Source: Spirochaetaceae bacterium
GTDB lineage: Bacteria > Spirochaetota > Spirochaetia > Treponematales > Breznakiellaceae
NCBI GenBank assembly: GCA_031290205.1
Contig: JAITNZ010000069.1
Location: 1-14,946, forward strand
DNA length: 14,946 nt
Reading direction: 5' to 3'
Numbering within the stretch: the first letter of the stretch is position 1; the number at the start of each line of letters is the position of its first letter. Below are positions 6,849-14,573 of this stretch, in pieces. The notes below the pieces were generated by a model. It was not told the DNA's origin and did not search any database. It saw only the letters and a list, made by a program, of their open reading frames with translations. The position numbers and the translations under genes are program-made.

Positions 6849-8246
6849 CTACCAACCGAACTTGAAGCCGACAAGGGCGTTAAGCCCCTTTGCCGACCAA
6901 CTGCTGGAGAACGTGGGACCGCGTAATGCCACGCCCAAATCAAGCTCGAATGCGCGGAAATTGAGGATAAACCCGACTGAGTTGCTCCACACTTCCTCGA
7001 AGCGCCTGATTCCCGCCTGAACCGAGAGTATTATCGGTAGATTTATCTGCGCGTTGACGCCCCAGTTGAACGTTGTATAGGAAAAGTCGCTTCCCGGATA
7101 TTTTATAGAAAACCCAACTTCGGGTATAACGAGCAGGAAACTGCTCTTGAGCGGCTTGTATATTCCGTAAAAATTGAAGCGTATAGGGCGGAGCACCGCC
7201 TTTTTTTCGCTGGCGGCGTCGTTAAACCCATAGTCGAGGTTCGTTGTGAGAAGCTCGCCCACATCGCCGTTTATCAGATCCTGTTCACCGGGAAACTGAA
7301 CGGAATAATCCATCTCTAGTTTGAAAGACCGCTTATGGTCCATAAACGCGGGCACGAGGGGAATGCCGCTTATCGCGGCGCCGGCGTCCAAGATGGGCAA
7401 AAACGCATAGCGTCCTTCAAGGGACAGGTCTATGCCGACGCCAGGGGAGCCGCCGTCTATGAAAGCGGTCCATGCATCGATACCAGTCCCTGTAGAGTGA
7501 ACGCCGATTTTCTTACCCAGCAGCTCGTCTTTATTGTTAATGGAAGAGGCGTATCCCTCAAGTCCAATCGACTGTCTCGGAATGTAGAGGACGGGGAGGA
7601 AAACCGAGGGACCCGCTTTGAGCCAGAGCTTGTCCTGTAAGAATGTTCGTTCTCCCAAAATGTCGAGGACGCCGAAGGCTTCTCCTTCCACGGTCAATCC
7701 GGCTCTCAAGCTGTTAATTTGGCTTAACGTGTCGTTAATCTCTATTACATCAGATGAAGTATTGAAAAGATTTCCAATGTTGTCGATGAATCCCAGCATG
7801 TTTTTAATCGTAGTCATCGTGCCCTCCGTCGTGCCAAAGCGCAGATCCGCGTCCACGCCGACATTTACCCTCAGGGTAAAGAGGCTTCCTAGCGATATTT
7901 TTAAGTTTAACGGCTTGGCGAAGATGCCAAGCTCAAAGGCAAACTCGCCCCGGTCTAGGAGCCCGGCGGAGTTGAAATGCCCCATGTCGAACAATTCGCC
8001 GATGCTCAACCATGAGTTTGAAGCGCCAATTTCGGCGCCTACTATGCCGAATTCAAAAAACGACCGCTCCGACCTAAAGCCTGTCCGCGTGGTCGCCGCT
8101 TCCGTACTCTCTTCGACTTCTTCTACGGGCGCCTCAGTTTCAGCCTCAGCCTCCGTCGCGAGCGTCTCTGTCTCTACACTGGTCTGGGCAAAAGCAACTC
8201 CGCCTAAAGCCCCGAACAACGCCGCAAAAAACAATACTTTTCTCAT
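6849..8246 (-). CDS. Predicted exported outer-membrane beta-barrel protein, unknown function
   Basis: The 465-residue product starts with a clear signal peptide (MRKVLFF, hydrophobic core, likely cleavage after AFA at 20). A low-complexity acidic stretch rich in Glu, Thr and Ala follows at about 21-57. The rest alternates hydrophobic and polar residues in many short predicted strands with glycine turns, and the chain ends in FKFGW. A C-terminal aromatic residue is typical of proteins inserted by the BAM machinery. I do not recognise a named family; a spirochaetal surface protein is a guess. The ATG at 8246 is preceded by gaggag eight bases upstream; a TTG just before it is less likely. It has a good promoter and is followed four bases later by ftsH, probably as one operon. 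An envelope role is inferred from the export signal and this neighbour. Confidence 0.75.
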   Translation of the reverse strand: MRKVLFFAALFGALGGVAFAQTSVETETLATEAEAETEAPVEEVEESTEAATTRTGFRSERSFFEFGIVGAEIGASNSWLSIGELFDMGHFNSAGLLDRGEFAFELGIFAKPLNLKISLGSLFTLRVNVGVDADLRFGTTEGTMTTIKNMLGFIDNIGNLFNTSSDVIEINDTLSQINSLRAGLTVEGEAFGVLDILGERTFLQDKLWLKAGPSVFLPVLYIPRQSIGLEGYASSINNKDELLGKKIGVHSTGTGIDAWTAFIDGGSPGVGIDLSLEGRYAFLPILDAGAAISGIPLVPAFMDHKRSFKLEMDYSVQFPGEQDLINGDVGELLTTNLDYGFNDAASEKKAVLRPIRFNFYGIYKPLKSSFLLVIPEVGFSIKYPGSDFSYTTFNWGVNAQINLPIILSVQAGIRRFEEVWSNSVGFILNFRAFELDLGVALRGPTFSSSWSAKGLNALVGFKFGW

Positions 8247-8273
8247 CAATCGAACTCCTCATTATCAGGCACC

Positions 8274-8301
8274 ATTGTATCAAAAATTCTTTTATTGACA
8301 A
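8274..8301 (-). promoter_or_regulatory. Promoter of the membrane-protein/ftsH operon
   Basis: Minus strand TTGTCA (8301-8296), 16-base spacer, TACAAT (8279-8274); one mismatch in each box. The start would fall near 8267, just ahead of the gaggag ribosome site. Its -35 box overlaps the -35 box of the divergent metF promoter, so the two promoters probably compete. Confidence 0.7.
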
Positions 8302-8323
8302 GCCCCTCGACAGGGTATATACT
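8295..8323 (+). promoter_or_regulatory. metF promoter
   Basis: TTGACA (8295-8300), 17-base spacer, TATACT (8318-8323), close to the sigma-70 consensus. It gives a leader of about 100 bases before the metF start. Confidence 0.8.
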
Positions 8324-8378
8324 GAAATCACCGAAAAAAATAATCGGCGTTGCCGCTTACGGTATTAAAAAAACAAAC

Positions 8379-8419
8379 GATTCGGGAAGTCCGAATCAGC
8401 GTTTGCCCGAGGGCAAACG
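8379..8419 (+). promoter_or_regulatory. metF leader with two consecutive hairpins
   Basis: Hairpin 1 is gattcgg-gaagt-ccgaatc (8379-8397). Hairpin 2 is cgtttgcc-cgag-ggcaaacg (8400-8419), ending four bases before the ggagg ribosome site at 8424-8428. A small stem cggc-gtt-gccg lies earlier at 8345-8355. No T tract follows, so this is not an ordinary terminator; control of translation or mRNA stability is possible. It does not resemble the THF or SAM riboswitch consensus I know. Confidence 0.5.
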
Positions 8420-8432
8420 GCATGGAGGTAAA

Positions 8433-9419
8433 ATGCGAATAGCAGAAATCCTAAAGAAGAAAATGACGGTGTCATTTGAGGTGTTCCCACCGAAAGAGGA
8501 CGATGGCGTCCCCAAGCTGCAGAAAGAAATCGACATCTGCAAGAAGTACAACCCTGATTTCATCAGTTGTACCTATGGAGCCGGCGGTTCCAACAAGGGC
8601 AAGAGCGTCGAAGTCTGCTCCTATGTCCAGAAACAGGGCATCAATTGTATGACGCACTACACATGCATCATGGAAAGCGAAAAGACCATTGACGACAACC
8701 TGAAAGAGTATGCGTCCCACGGCGTCGAGAACATTCTCGCCCTCCGCGGCGACTACCGCATCGATCCCGGCACCGGCAAACCCGATGTCAAGACCGGCGG
8801 TTCTTTCCACTATGCCAGCCAGTTGGTTGACTATGTGGCGAAAAAGCACCCCAAGTATTGCATCGCCTGCGCCGGCGACCCCGAAGTCCATACCGATGCG
8901 CGCAGTATCTGGTCGGATATGGCGTTTATGCGCCTGAAGCAAGATGCCGGTGCGGAATTCTGCCTCGCGCAGACCTGCCATGACATCGTAGCCTACGAGA
9001 AATGGATCAAACAACTCCGCCACGCAGGCTTCCACCTTCCCGTCGTTCTCGGCGTTATGCCCGCGCTCAATGCGCGCTTTACCGAAGGCGGTCCGAACAT
9101 TTCCTCACTGACGATGATCCCGAACGAAAGCGCCATTCCGCGCAGCCTGTCGGCTATTGTCGGTAAATACACCGCTCCCCGCGGCGCATCCCCCGAAGTT
9201 GCCAAGCAGTATGCCGACGACTTCAAGAAAGCCGGTAAGGAATGGACCGTGGACCAGATTCACAAATTTATGTGCGCCGATGTGCAGGGCATCCACCTTT
9301 ACACGTTGAACAAAGCCGCCGACGCCGCCGACATCATCGAATGGTCGGGACTTCGCCCCTCACCGGAAGGTAAGGACACCGTCCACCGCCGCTCGACAAT
9401 CGAACTCGGTTGTTATTAG
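8433..9419 (+). CDS. metF: 5,10-methylenetetrahydrofolate reductase
   Basis: This FAD enzyme reduces 5,10-methylene-THF to 5-methyl-THF, supplying methyl groups for methionine or, in acetogens, for acetyl-CoA synthesis. It has 328 residues, somewhat longer than the roughly 295 of E. coli MetF. Seen: FEVFPPK (15-21) with Glu16 at the catalytic position, TYGAGGS (47-53), LALRGD (102-107) with the flavin-tuning Asp107, DAGAEFCLAQ (171-180), and GIHLYTLNK (286-294). The ATG at 8433 has ggagg four bases upstream; in-frame codons back to 8295 overlap the promoter and leader. The protein has many cysteines, including CIAC at 143-146, whose meaning is unknown. It is followed by fhs in the same direction after 124 bases. 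The electron donor cannot be told; no metV gene is in the window. Confidence 0.93.
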   Translation: MRIAEILKKKMTVSFEVFPPKEDDGVPKLQKEIDICKKYNPDFISCTYGAGGSNKGKSVEVCSYVQKQGINCMTHYTCIMESEKTIDDNLKEYASHGVENILALRGDYRIDPGTGKPDVKTGGSFHYASQLVDYVAKKHPKYCIACAGDPEVHTDARSIWSDMAFMRLKQDAGAEFCLAQTCHDIVAYEKWIKQLRHAGFHLPVVLGVMPALNARFTEGGPNISSLTMIPNESAIPRSLSAIVGKYTAPRGASPEVAKQYADDFKKAGKEWTVDQIHKFMCADVQGIHLYTLNKAADAADIIEWSGLRPSPEGKDTVHRRSTIELGCY

Positions 9420-9465
9420 GCTGTAGATGAGGATTTTGTATTTGTAAAAATTTCATAGAGATATA

Positions 9466-9494
9466 TTGACAGATAATTCGATATGAGATAAGCT
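9466..9494 (+). promoter_or_regulatory. Candidate fhs promoter
   Basis: A perfect TTGACA at 9466-9471 is followed after 17 bases by TAAGCT (9489-9494), a weak -10 box. Its place in the metF-fhs gap, 50 bases before the fhs start, supports a separate fhs promoter, but read-through from metF is equally possible. Confidence 0.45.
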
Positions 9495-9500
9495 AATTAA

Positions 9501-9519
9501 GTCCCCCGTTATGGGGGAC
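9501..9519 (+). promoter_or_regulatory. Hairpin in the fhs leader
   Basis: gtccccc-gttat-gggggac, a perfect 7-bp GC-rich stem with a 5-base loop, 12 bases before the aggag ribosome site (9532-9536). No T run follows, so termination is unlikely. It could protect the fhs mRNA or affect its translation. Confidence 0.55.
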
Positions 9520-9543
9520 ATTTCAAACAATAGGAGAAAGAAT

Positions 9544-11280
9544 ATGACAGGAGATGGAGTAAAGAGAGTTCCGAACCCCTCGGACATTGACATTGCGCAA
9601 CAGGTTTATCCGGCGCATACCGACAAAATTTTTGACGTTGCCAAGAGGATCGGCATTCCAGAAGAATACCTTGAGCCCATCGGCTACTACAAGGCAAAAG
9701 TTGATTATAACTACCTTGCCAAACACAAGAACGACCCGGATGCGAAGCTCATCCTCGTTACCGCTATCACCCCGACGCCGGCAGGCGAAGGCAAGACCAC
9801 CACAACAGTCGGCGTTTCCGACGGTCTGTCCAAAATCGGCAAGAAAGTCGTAGTCGCGCTCCGCGAGCCTTCACTGGGTCCGGTTTTCGGCGTGAAGGGC
9901 GGCGCGGCAGGCGGCGGCTGGGCGCAGGTTATCCCGATGGAAGACATCAACCTGCACTTCACCGGTGACTTTCACGCTATCGGCGCGGCGAACAACCTCC
10001 TCGCCGCGATGATTGACGCGCATATCTACCATGGGAACGAACTCAACCTCGACCCGCGCAAAATTATATGGCGCCGCTGCGTCGACATGAACGACCGCCA
10101 GCTCCGCTTTATCGTAAACGGTCTCGGCGGCAAGTCCAACGGTAGCCCCCGTGAAGACGGCTACGACATCACCGTCGCTTCCGAAATCATGGCGATTCTC
10201 TGCCTTGCATCGGATATTGACGACCTCAAAGCCCGCATCGGGCGCATCATCGTCGGGTTCACCCGCGGCAAGCAGTCAGACAACACCGAAAAACCGGTTA
10301 CCGCCGCTCAGCTGAAAGCTCAGGGCGCGATGGCAGCCCTCCTCAAAGATGCGCTGAAACCGAACCTCGTGCAGACCCTCGAAGGTACCGCCGCGTTCAT
10401 TCACGGCGGACCCTTCGCGAACATTGCCCACGGTTGTAACTCGATTATGGCTACCAAGCTCGCCCTCAAGCTCGCCGGTAAAGACGGCTATGTCGTTACC
10501 GAAGGCGGTTTCGGCGGCGATCTCGGTGCGGAAAAGTTCCTCGACATCAAATGCCGCTTTGCCGGTCTTACCCCCTCGGCGGTCGTCATCGTGGCGACAG
10601 TCCGGGCGCTCAAGCACCACGGCGGCGTTGCGAAGGACGACCTTAACAAGGAAAACCTCGACGCGCTTGCCAAGGGGCTTCCGAACCTCCTCCAGCACAT
10701 CGAAAACATCACGACGGTGTTCAATCTGCCGGCGGTTGTGGCAATCAACGCATTCCCGATGGACACGAAAGCCGAGCTCGACCTTGTCGAGAAGATGGCG
10801 AAAGAAAAAGGCGCGAATGTCGTGCTGTCCGAAGTATGGGCGAAAGGCGGCGAAGGCGGCAAAAAACTTGCCGAAGAAGTCGTGCGGCTTACCCAGCAGC
10901 CTTCGAAGTTCACCTTTAGCTACGACGAAAAAGCGTCCATTAAAGACAAAATCGAAGCGATTGCCAAGCGGATTTACCACGCGAGCGCGGTCAATATCCT
11001 CCCGAGCGCGCAGAAGCAGATTCAGCAGCTTGAAAAACTCGGCATGGACAAGGTGCCGATATGTATGGCGAAGACCCAATACAGCTTCACCGACGACCCG
11101 ACCCTCCGCGGCGCGCCGCAGGGCTGGACGCTCACCGTCCGCAATATCAAGATTTCGGCAGGCGCCGGCTTCATAGTCGCGCTCACCGGCGAAATCATGA
11201 CGATGCCCGGACTCGCGAAAGTCCCGTCCGCTCAGAAGATCGATGTCGACAACACCGGCAAAATTTCCGGCTTGTTCTAG
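9544..11280 (+). CDS. fhs: Formate--tetrahydrofolate ligase (10-formyl-THF synthetase)
   Basis: Joins formate and THF with ATP to give 10-formyl-THF, the entry step of the methyl branch of the Wood-Ljungdahl pathway in acetogens and a general one-carbon supply in other bacteria. The protein has 578 residues against a usual 555-560. Seen: the ATP loop TPTPAGEGKTTTT (76-88); the family blocks KGGAAGGGWAQVIPMEDINL and FTGDFHAIGAANNLLAA; GGFGGDLGAEKF in the middle; and a C-terminal block with YSFTDDPTLRGAP and TGEIMTMPGL. The extra length is mainly at the N-terminus. The ATG at 9544 has aggag seven bases upstream. The enzyme is intact. It pairs with metF; the intermediate steps (FolD/FchA) are not in the window, so acetogenesis cannot be concluded from this segment alone. 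Confidence 0.97.
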   Translation: MTGDGVKRVPNPSDIDIAQQVYPAHTDKIFDVAKRIGIPEEYLEPIGYYKAKVDYNYLAKHKNDPDAKLILVTAITPTPAGEGKTTTTVGVSDGLSKIGKKVVVALREPSLGPVFGVKGGAAGGGWAQVIPMEDINLHFTGDFHAIGAANNLLAAMIDAHIYHGNELNLDPRKIIWRRCVDMNDRQLRFIVNGLGGKSNGSPREDGYDITVASEIMAILCLASDIDDLKARIGRIIVGFTRGKQSDNTEKPVTAAQLKAQGAMAALLKDALKPNLVQTLEGTAAFIHGGPFANIAHGCNSIMATKLALKLAGKDGYVVTEGGFGGDLGAEKFLDIKCRFAGLTPSAVVIVATVRALKHHGGVAKDDLNKENLDALAKGLPNLLQHIENITTVFNLPAVVAINAFPMDTKAELDLVEKMAKEKGANVVLSEVWAKGGEGGKKLAEEVVRLTQQPSKFTFSYDEKASIKDKIEAIAKRIYHASAVNILPSAQKQIQQLEKLGMDKVPICMAKTQYSFTDDPTLRGAPQGWTLTVRNIKISAGAGFIVALTGEIMTMPGLAKVPSAQKIDVDNTGKISGLF

Positions 11281-11294
11281 ACCAGTGCAGTATT

Positions 11295-11331
11295 AAAAAA
11301 GCCGCCCCTTTCGGGGCGGTTTTTTTTTTTT
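11295..11331 (+). terminator. Intrinsic terminator after fhs
   Basis: ccgcccc-tttc-ggggcgg (11302-11319) followed by twelve T's (11320-11331), 15-20 bases after the fhs stop. Six A's (11295-11300) precede the stem, so it may also work for transcripts arriving from the convergent gene. Confidence 0.95.
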
Positions 11332-11334
11332 GTA

Positions 11335-11629
11335 GCGCCCTACGGGGCTGCACCCTGGGAAATATGCTTTGTGTCCGATAGCTGTTTTCCCCAGCCTTGT
11401 GTTTTATTTTTTGCGCCCTACGGGGCTGTGCTCTGGGAAATATGCTTGGGGGTCGATGGCTGCTTTCCCCAGCCTTGGGCTTTTTTTTTGCAGCGCCCTA
11501 CGGGGCTGTGCTCTGGGAAATATGCTTGGGGGGCGAGGCTGCTTTCCCCAGCCTTGGGCTTTATTTTTTGCAGCGCCCTACGGGGCTGTGTTCTGGGAAA
11601 TATGCTTGGGGGGCGATGGCTGCTTTCCC
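11335..11629. repeat. Tandem array of about 80-bp units, 3.7 copies
   Basis: Units begin at 11335, 11413, 11493 and 11573 (periods 78, 80, 80), each starting gcgccctacggggctg. Units 2-4 are nearly identical; unit 1, next to the fhs terminator, is the most diverged. Within a unit ctgggaaa can pair with tttccccag, and agcc-ttg-ggct precedes a T-rich run, so each unit looks like a small weak terminator-like structure. The array fills the gap between two convergent genes. All three plus-strand frames are free of stops through it, but no ribosome site or family similarity supports a gene. Confidence 0.85.
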
Positions 11630-11653
11630 TATACCAATGGCAATAATTGATGG

Positions 11654-14395
11654 CTACATTATCGGGTGGAACACGGGGATGCCGCGCATGGTGTCGCGGG
11701 TGGGGACTTTCGCTTCCTTACTAATCAGGTTGTGTTCTTTTGCCATGTCGAACAGTATCGCATTCCAATACTGCCGCGAAAGGAATGCACGCCGGATTTC
11801 GATGTCATTGATGCGGACGGCGCGGCTTTGTAAGCGTTTGAACGCGACGCTAATGGCGGTGTTCTTGTCGATTTCCGATGCCTTTGCCTCGTTTAGCACC
11901 AAGTAGTTGGCAAAGAAAATGAACGGTGCACCAGGGTCGTATTCCCAGAGCAGCTCATCGCGCATGACCCCCCGCATCACCGCGACCGCATCGCGGATTG
12001 TGTGCTCGCCTGCTTTGCAGAGCGCAAGAGCCCGCCACACAGTGAAGCTGCGTTTCCAAAATTCTTCCGGTGTCCAGACAAGCATCTCGCACTGCGCGAA
12101 ACCGCTTTCCCAATCGGGCTGTTCCAGCATCAACGAATTGTGAGTGGGAAGGTTCCGTAAAACTTCTTCGGAAAGCGCTATGGCTTTATCATACTCGCCT
12201 GATAAATAGAGGCTTTCCAATTTGAACATTAAACCATCGGTGTTAAGCACAGCGGGAAGCTCAGGCATACTCTCGTCCAGATAGAGTTCTGTTCTAAATA
12301 TCCACGCGTTTAAGGTGGCGCTAAACACCGCCTGATTTGAAGCCGCTTCGCTCCCCACTAATGACTTAAATATCGAGAGCGCCGTCTTATAGCTACCAAT
12401 CTCGAAATGGAGACGGGCTAAAAAGAAGCGCGCTCGGAGCGCCCACTCGAATCGTCCTGAAACCTGCGAATAGTGTTCAGATTGTTTGATTAAATGTTCA
12501 GACTTCGATAGATTACCGAATATAAAATGCACTGCCGCCGCATAATAAGCGGATATGGCAAGCTCCTCATAGTTTTTACTGTGTTCCGCTTCTTCAACGG
12601 CAAACGCGATATATTCCAAGGTGTCGCTTAGTTCTTTCTTCGACAGATTTACCAACGAAAATACTCTATACACCTGCGCGATTTCTTTTTTTTCTTTCGT
12701 CTTCTGCAGTATCATTATCGATTTTTTTATCGCGCCGAGTGCGCCTTCTACATTTCGCGTCATCATGCTGAATATCGCCTCAATTGTTAAAATCGAAGAC
12801 TTATAGAGGGGTATATCAGAATCAATCTTTTCGGTTATCTTAAATACTTCCATGATGTGTTCTTCACTGCCAAACAACAACGCCTTTAATGTTACCCAGC
12901 AGTATGAGAGCGCAGGGGCGCGCCCCTCACCAACAACATGGTTAAACCTTCCCTCCGATATGGCAAGCTCTATATCTCTAAAAGCGCCGTTCACCAAATC
13001 GGATTTAAGCGCTTCAAGCACGAGCGAATCAGAGATTACCGCACCGAGGCTATGCAACGCTTCTAGAAGATTATAACAGGGATTGATTTTGCCTTCGCCT
13101 ACCCACGAGAGTAGTCGCTTCCTTACCATTGAACGTATGTATACGCTGCGCTCGCCAAGCGCTTGTTCCACACCTTCGGTAAAGCCGGGGAGTGCGGGCA
13201 CGGGGTAATCAATAGAACGTATAATATTATTATCCAACAATAATGCTAATGCTTTTTGCGCGACATCCCTGTTCTTCCCCTCAGCACTGAAGAGCTCGAT
13301 AAAGCTAGACGGCGGAAAATACTTTCCAAAGAGGTAACAGGTCTGCGCTAACTCCCAAAGACTTAAATCGGCATTGTAGGCTGAAAAACTTGGCATCGGC
13401 TCTGGTGGACGAAATATCATATAGGGGGATATGCCCTTAAACTCGGACGGTATATTTTCTGATGAACACAGCGCATAGAGGGGGGGGGGGGAGTCCTTTG
13501 CTATATCAGTATAGACATCAACAAAAATACGGCTAAGATTGGCATCTGCTTTTTGCATATCTTCGAGAATGATAATAGGCTTTCGTCCCTTCGCGGCGCG
13601 TGCGTGGCAATAGCTGTTCAGTAGCAAAAAAAAGAAGCGCCTGCCAAGCCTCAATAGCCATGGCGTGGATTCCGAGCGGAGGCGATCCTTAAAGAGCTGT
13701 TGATGTAACGCAAGTAATTCTTCGTTTATTCCGCTATAGGCGGGTTCCCCCTTGGCTTTGCTAAGCGTGGGGCGAGTCGTTTTGATTCCCGCATCGGCAA
13801 GCAATTCGTGAATTGCCGGAGTAAAAGCATCTATAAAACAGCATAGAGCCGAGGCGCCCGATCCAAAACGAATAGTAAGCGTCGTGCTATCAGGCACTGC
13901 ACGTTTCGCTTGCGCTGGAGTATTATCCGCAGCGCCGCTTAATTTTATTCTTTCGATTTCGCTAAATGTATCCGAGCTGCTTTCAACCGAAAGGCTTATA
14001 TATTCGCCGGTAAAATTAGCAAAACTTTGTAGCCGGTCACGGACGCCCGGCGAACACCATATACCACTTGCCTTTGCCTCGGCGGGAAGCGTCCTGAAGA
14101 GGAGTGGAATAAAATCATCATCAACATTTTCCGATAGAACGCAGAGGCAACCAAAGAATTCGTGTTTCTTTTTTTCGACAGTAGCATTGATGCTTTCCAG
14201 CATGGTGAGGATGTCAATCCAAAATCCTATCGCGTTCGCGTCAAAATCGGCAACAATCGAATGGAAACTATGCCGTATTTTACCCCCGGAAACTTCGATA
14301 CTCCGCGAAATCGTGTTTTCGAATGAATCGAAAAGGGCGGGACGCACGCGGCGTAATTGAGACGGAAAACGAATATAAAAAATTAATTGCACCAT
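11654..14395 (-). CDS. Large TPR-type protein with degenerate STAND-like ATPase region; candidate phase-variable
   Basis: 913 residues with no firm family assignment. Residues 1-130 resemble in layout a class III nucleotide cyclase domain that has lost its catalytic residues: SGGKIRHSFHSIVADF at 36-51, then GIWCSPGVRDRL at 111-122. Residues 175-190 (RFGSGASALCCF) sit where a P-loop would be but lack the lysine, and IIILEDMQKAD (274-284) looks like the Walker B of STAND/LuxR-type ATPases. About 535-760 is a run of helical pairs of TPR type. I infer a signalling or scaffold protein with a dead cyclase and ATPase core. The ATG at 14395 follows a modest gtaggt. A run of twelve C's on the coding strand (codons 302-306) makes a frame slip likely. 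The gene is less GC-rich than fhs and converges on it across the tandem array. No signal peptide is seen. Confidence 0.7.
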   Translation of the reverse strand: MVQLIFYIRFPSQLRRVRPALFDSFENTISRSIEVSGGKIRHSFHSIVADFDANAIGFWIDILTMLESINATVEKKKHEFFGCLCVLSENVDDDFIPLLFRTLPAEAKASGIWCSPGVRDRLQSFANFTGEYISLSVESSSDTFSEIERIKLSGAADNTPAQAKRAVPDSTTLTIRFGSGASALCCFIDAFTPAIHELLADAGIKTTRPTLSKAKGEPAYSGINEELLALHQQLFKDRLRSESTPWLLRLGRRFFFLLLNSYCHARAAKGRKPIIILEDMQKADANLSRIFVDVYTDIAKDSPPPLYALCSSENIPSEFKGISPYMIFRPPEPMPSFSAYNADLSLWELAQTCYLFGKYFPPSSFIELFSAEGKNRDVAQKALALLLDNNIIRSIDYPVPALPGFTEGVEQALGERSVYIRSMVRKRLLSWVGEGKINPCYNLLEALHSLGAVISDSLVLEALKSDLVNGAFRDIELAISEGRFNHVVGEGRAPALSYCWVTLKALLFGSEEHIMEVFKITEKIDSDIPLYKSSILTIEAIFSMMTRNVEGALGAIKKSIMILQKTKEKKEIAQVYRVFSLVNLSKKELSDTLEYIAFAVEEAEHSKNYEELAISAYYAAAVHFIFGNLSKSEHLIKQSEHYSQVSGRFEWALRARFFLARLHFEIGSYKTALSIFKSLVGSEAASNQAVFSATLNAWIFRTELYLDESMPELPAVLNTDGLMFKLESLYLSGEYDKAIALSEEVLRNLPTHNSLMLEQPDWESGFAQCEMLVWTPEEFWKRSFTVWRALALCKAGEHTIRDAVAVMRGVMRDELLWEYDPGAPFIFFANYLVLNEAKASEIDKNTAISVAFKRLQSRAVRINDIEIRRAFLSRQYWNAILFDMAKEHNLISKEAKVPTRDTMRGIPVFHPIM
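13480..13491. repeat. Homopolymer tract, 12 G (poly-C on the coding strand)
   Basis: Twelve consecutive G's on the plus strand lie inside the 913-residue gene, read as TCC CCC CCC CCC CTC (Ser-Pro-Pro-Pro-Leu, 302-306). With 11 C's the frame stops about 20 codons later; with 13 it stops about 14 codons later. Tracts of this length are typical slippage sites, and poly-G tracts are known to vary in Treponema. Confidence 0.9.
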
Positions 14396-14534
14396 GATAG
14401 ACCTACGCCTTATTTTCGGCAGGTTTTATGTTAAACTGAATAGAAATATTTTCCCCTTCGGAGGACAGGGAAGCCAAGCTTGTCGGCGGCACCTACGCGC
14501 CAGCCAGATCGCCTCGTTGCCACGCACGGGCTAC

Positions 14535-14564
14535 TTGACAAAAAAGGTGGATTTTGTGTAGACT
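14535..14564 (+). promoter_or_regulatory. tRNA-Glu promoter
   Basis: TTGACA (14535-14540), 18-base spacer, TAGACT (14559-14564); the predicted start falls a few bases before the tRNA 5' end at 14574. Nothing else is recognised in 14396-14534. Confidence 0.75.
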
Positions 14565-14573
14565 GTTTTTAAT

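Noticed and set aside
8330..8432. THF or SAM riboswitch before metF
   Set aside because: The conserved cores of these riboswitches as I know them are not present; only simple hairpins are seen.
10276..11079. A 267-codon open frame on the minus strand
   Set aside because: Antisense to fhs; a shadow of a highly conserved gene.
11335..11629. CRISPR array
   Set aside because: The whole 80-bp unit is repeated with no variable spacers, and no cas genes are nearby.
11369..11906. Open frames through the 80-bp repeats that could encode a repeat protein
   Set aside because: All three frames are open equally, no ribosome site is seen, and one frame continues antisense into the 913-residue gene. A non-coding array explains the data better.
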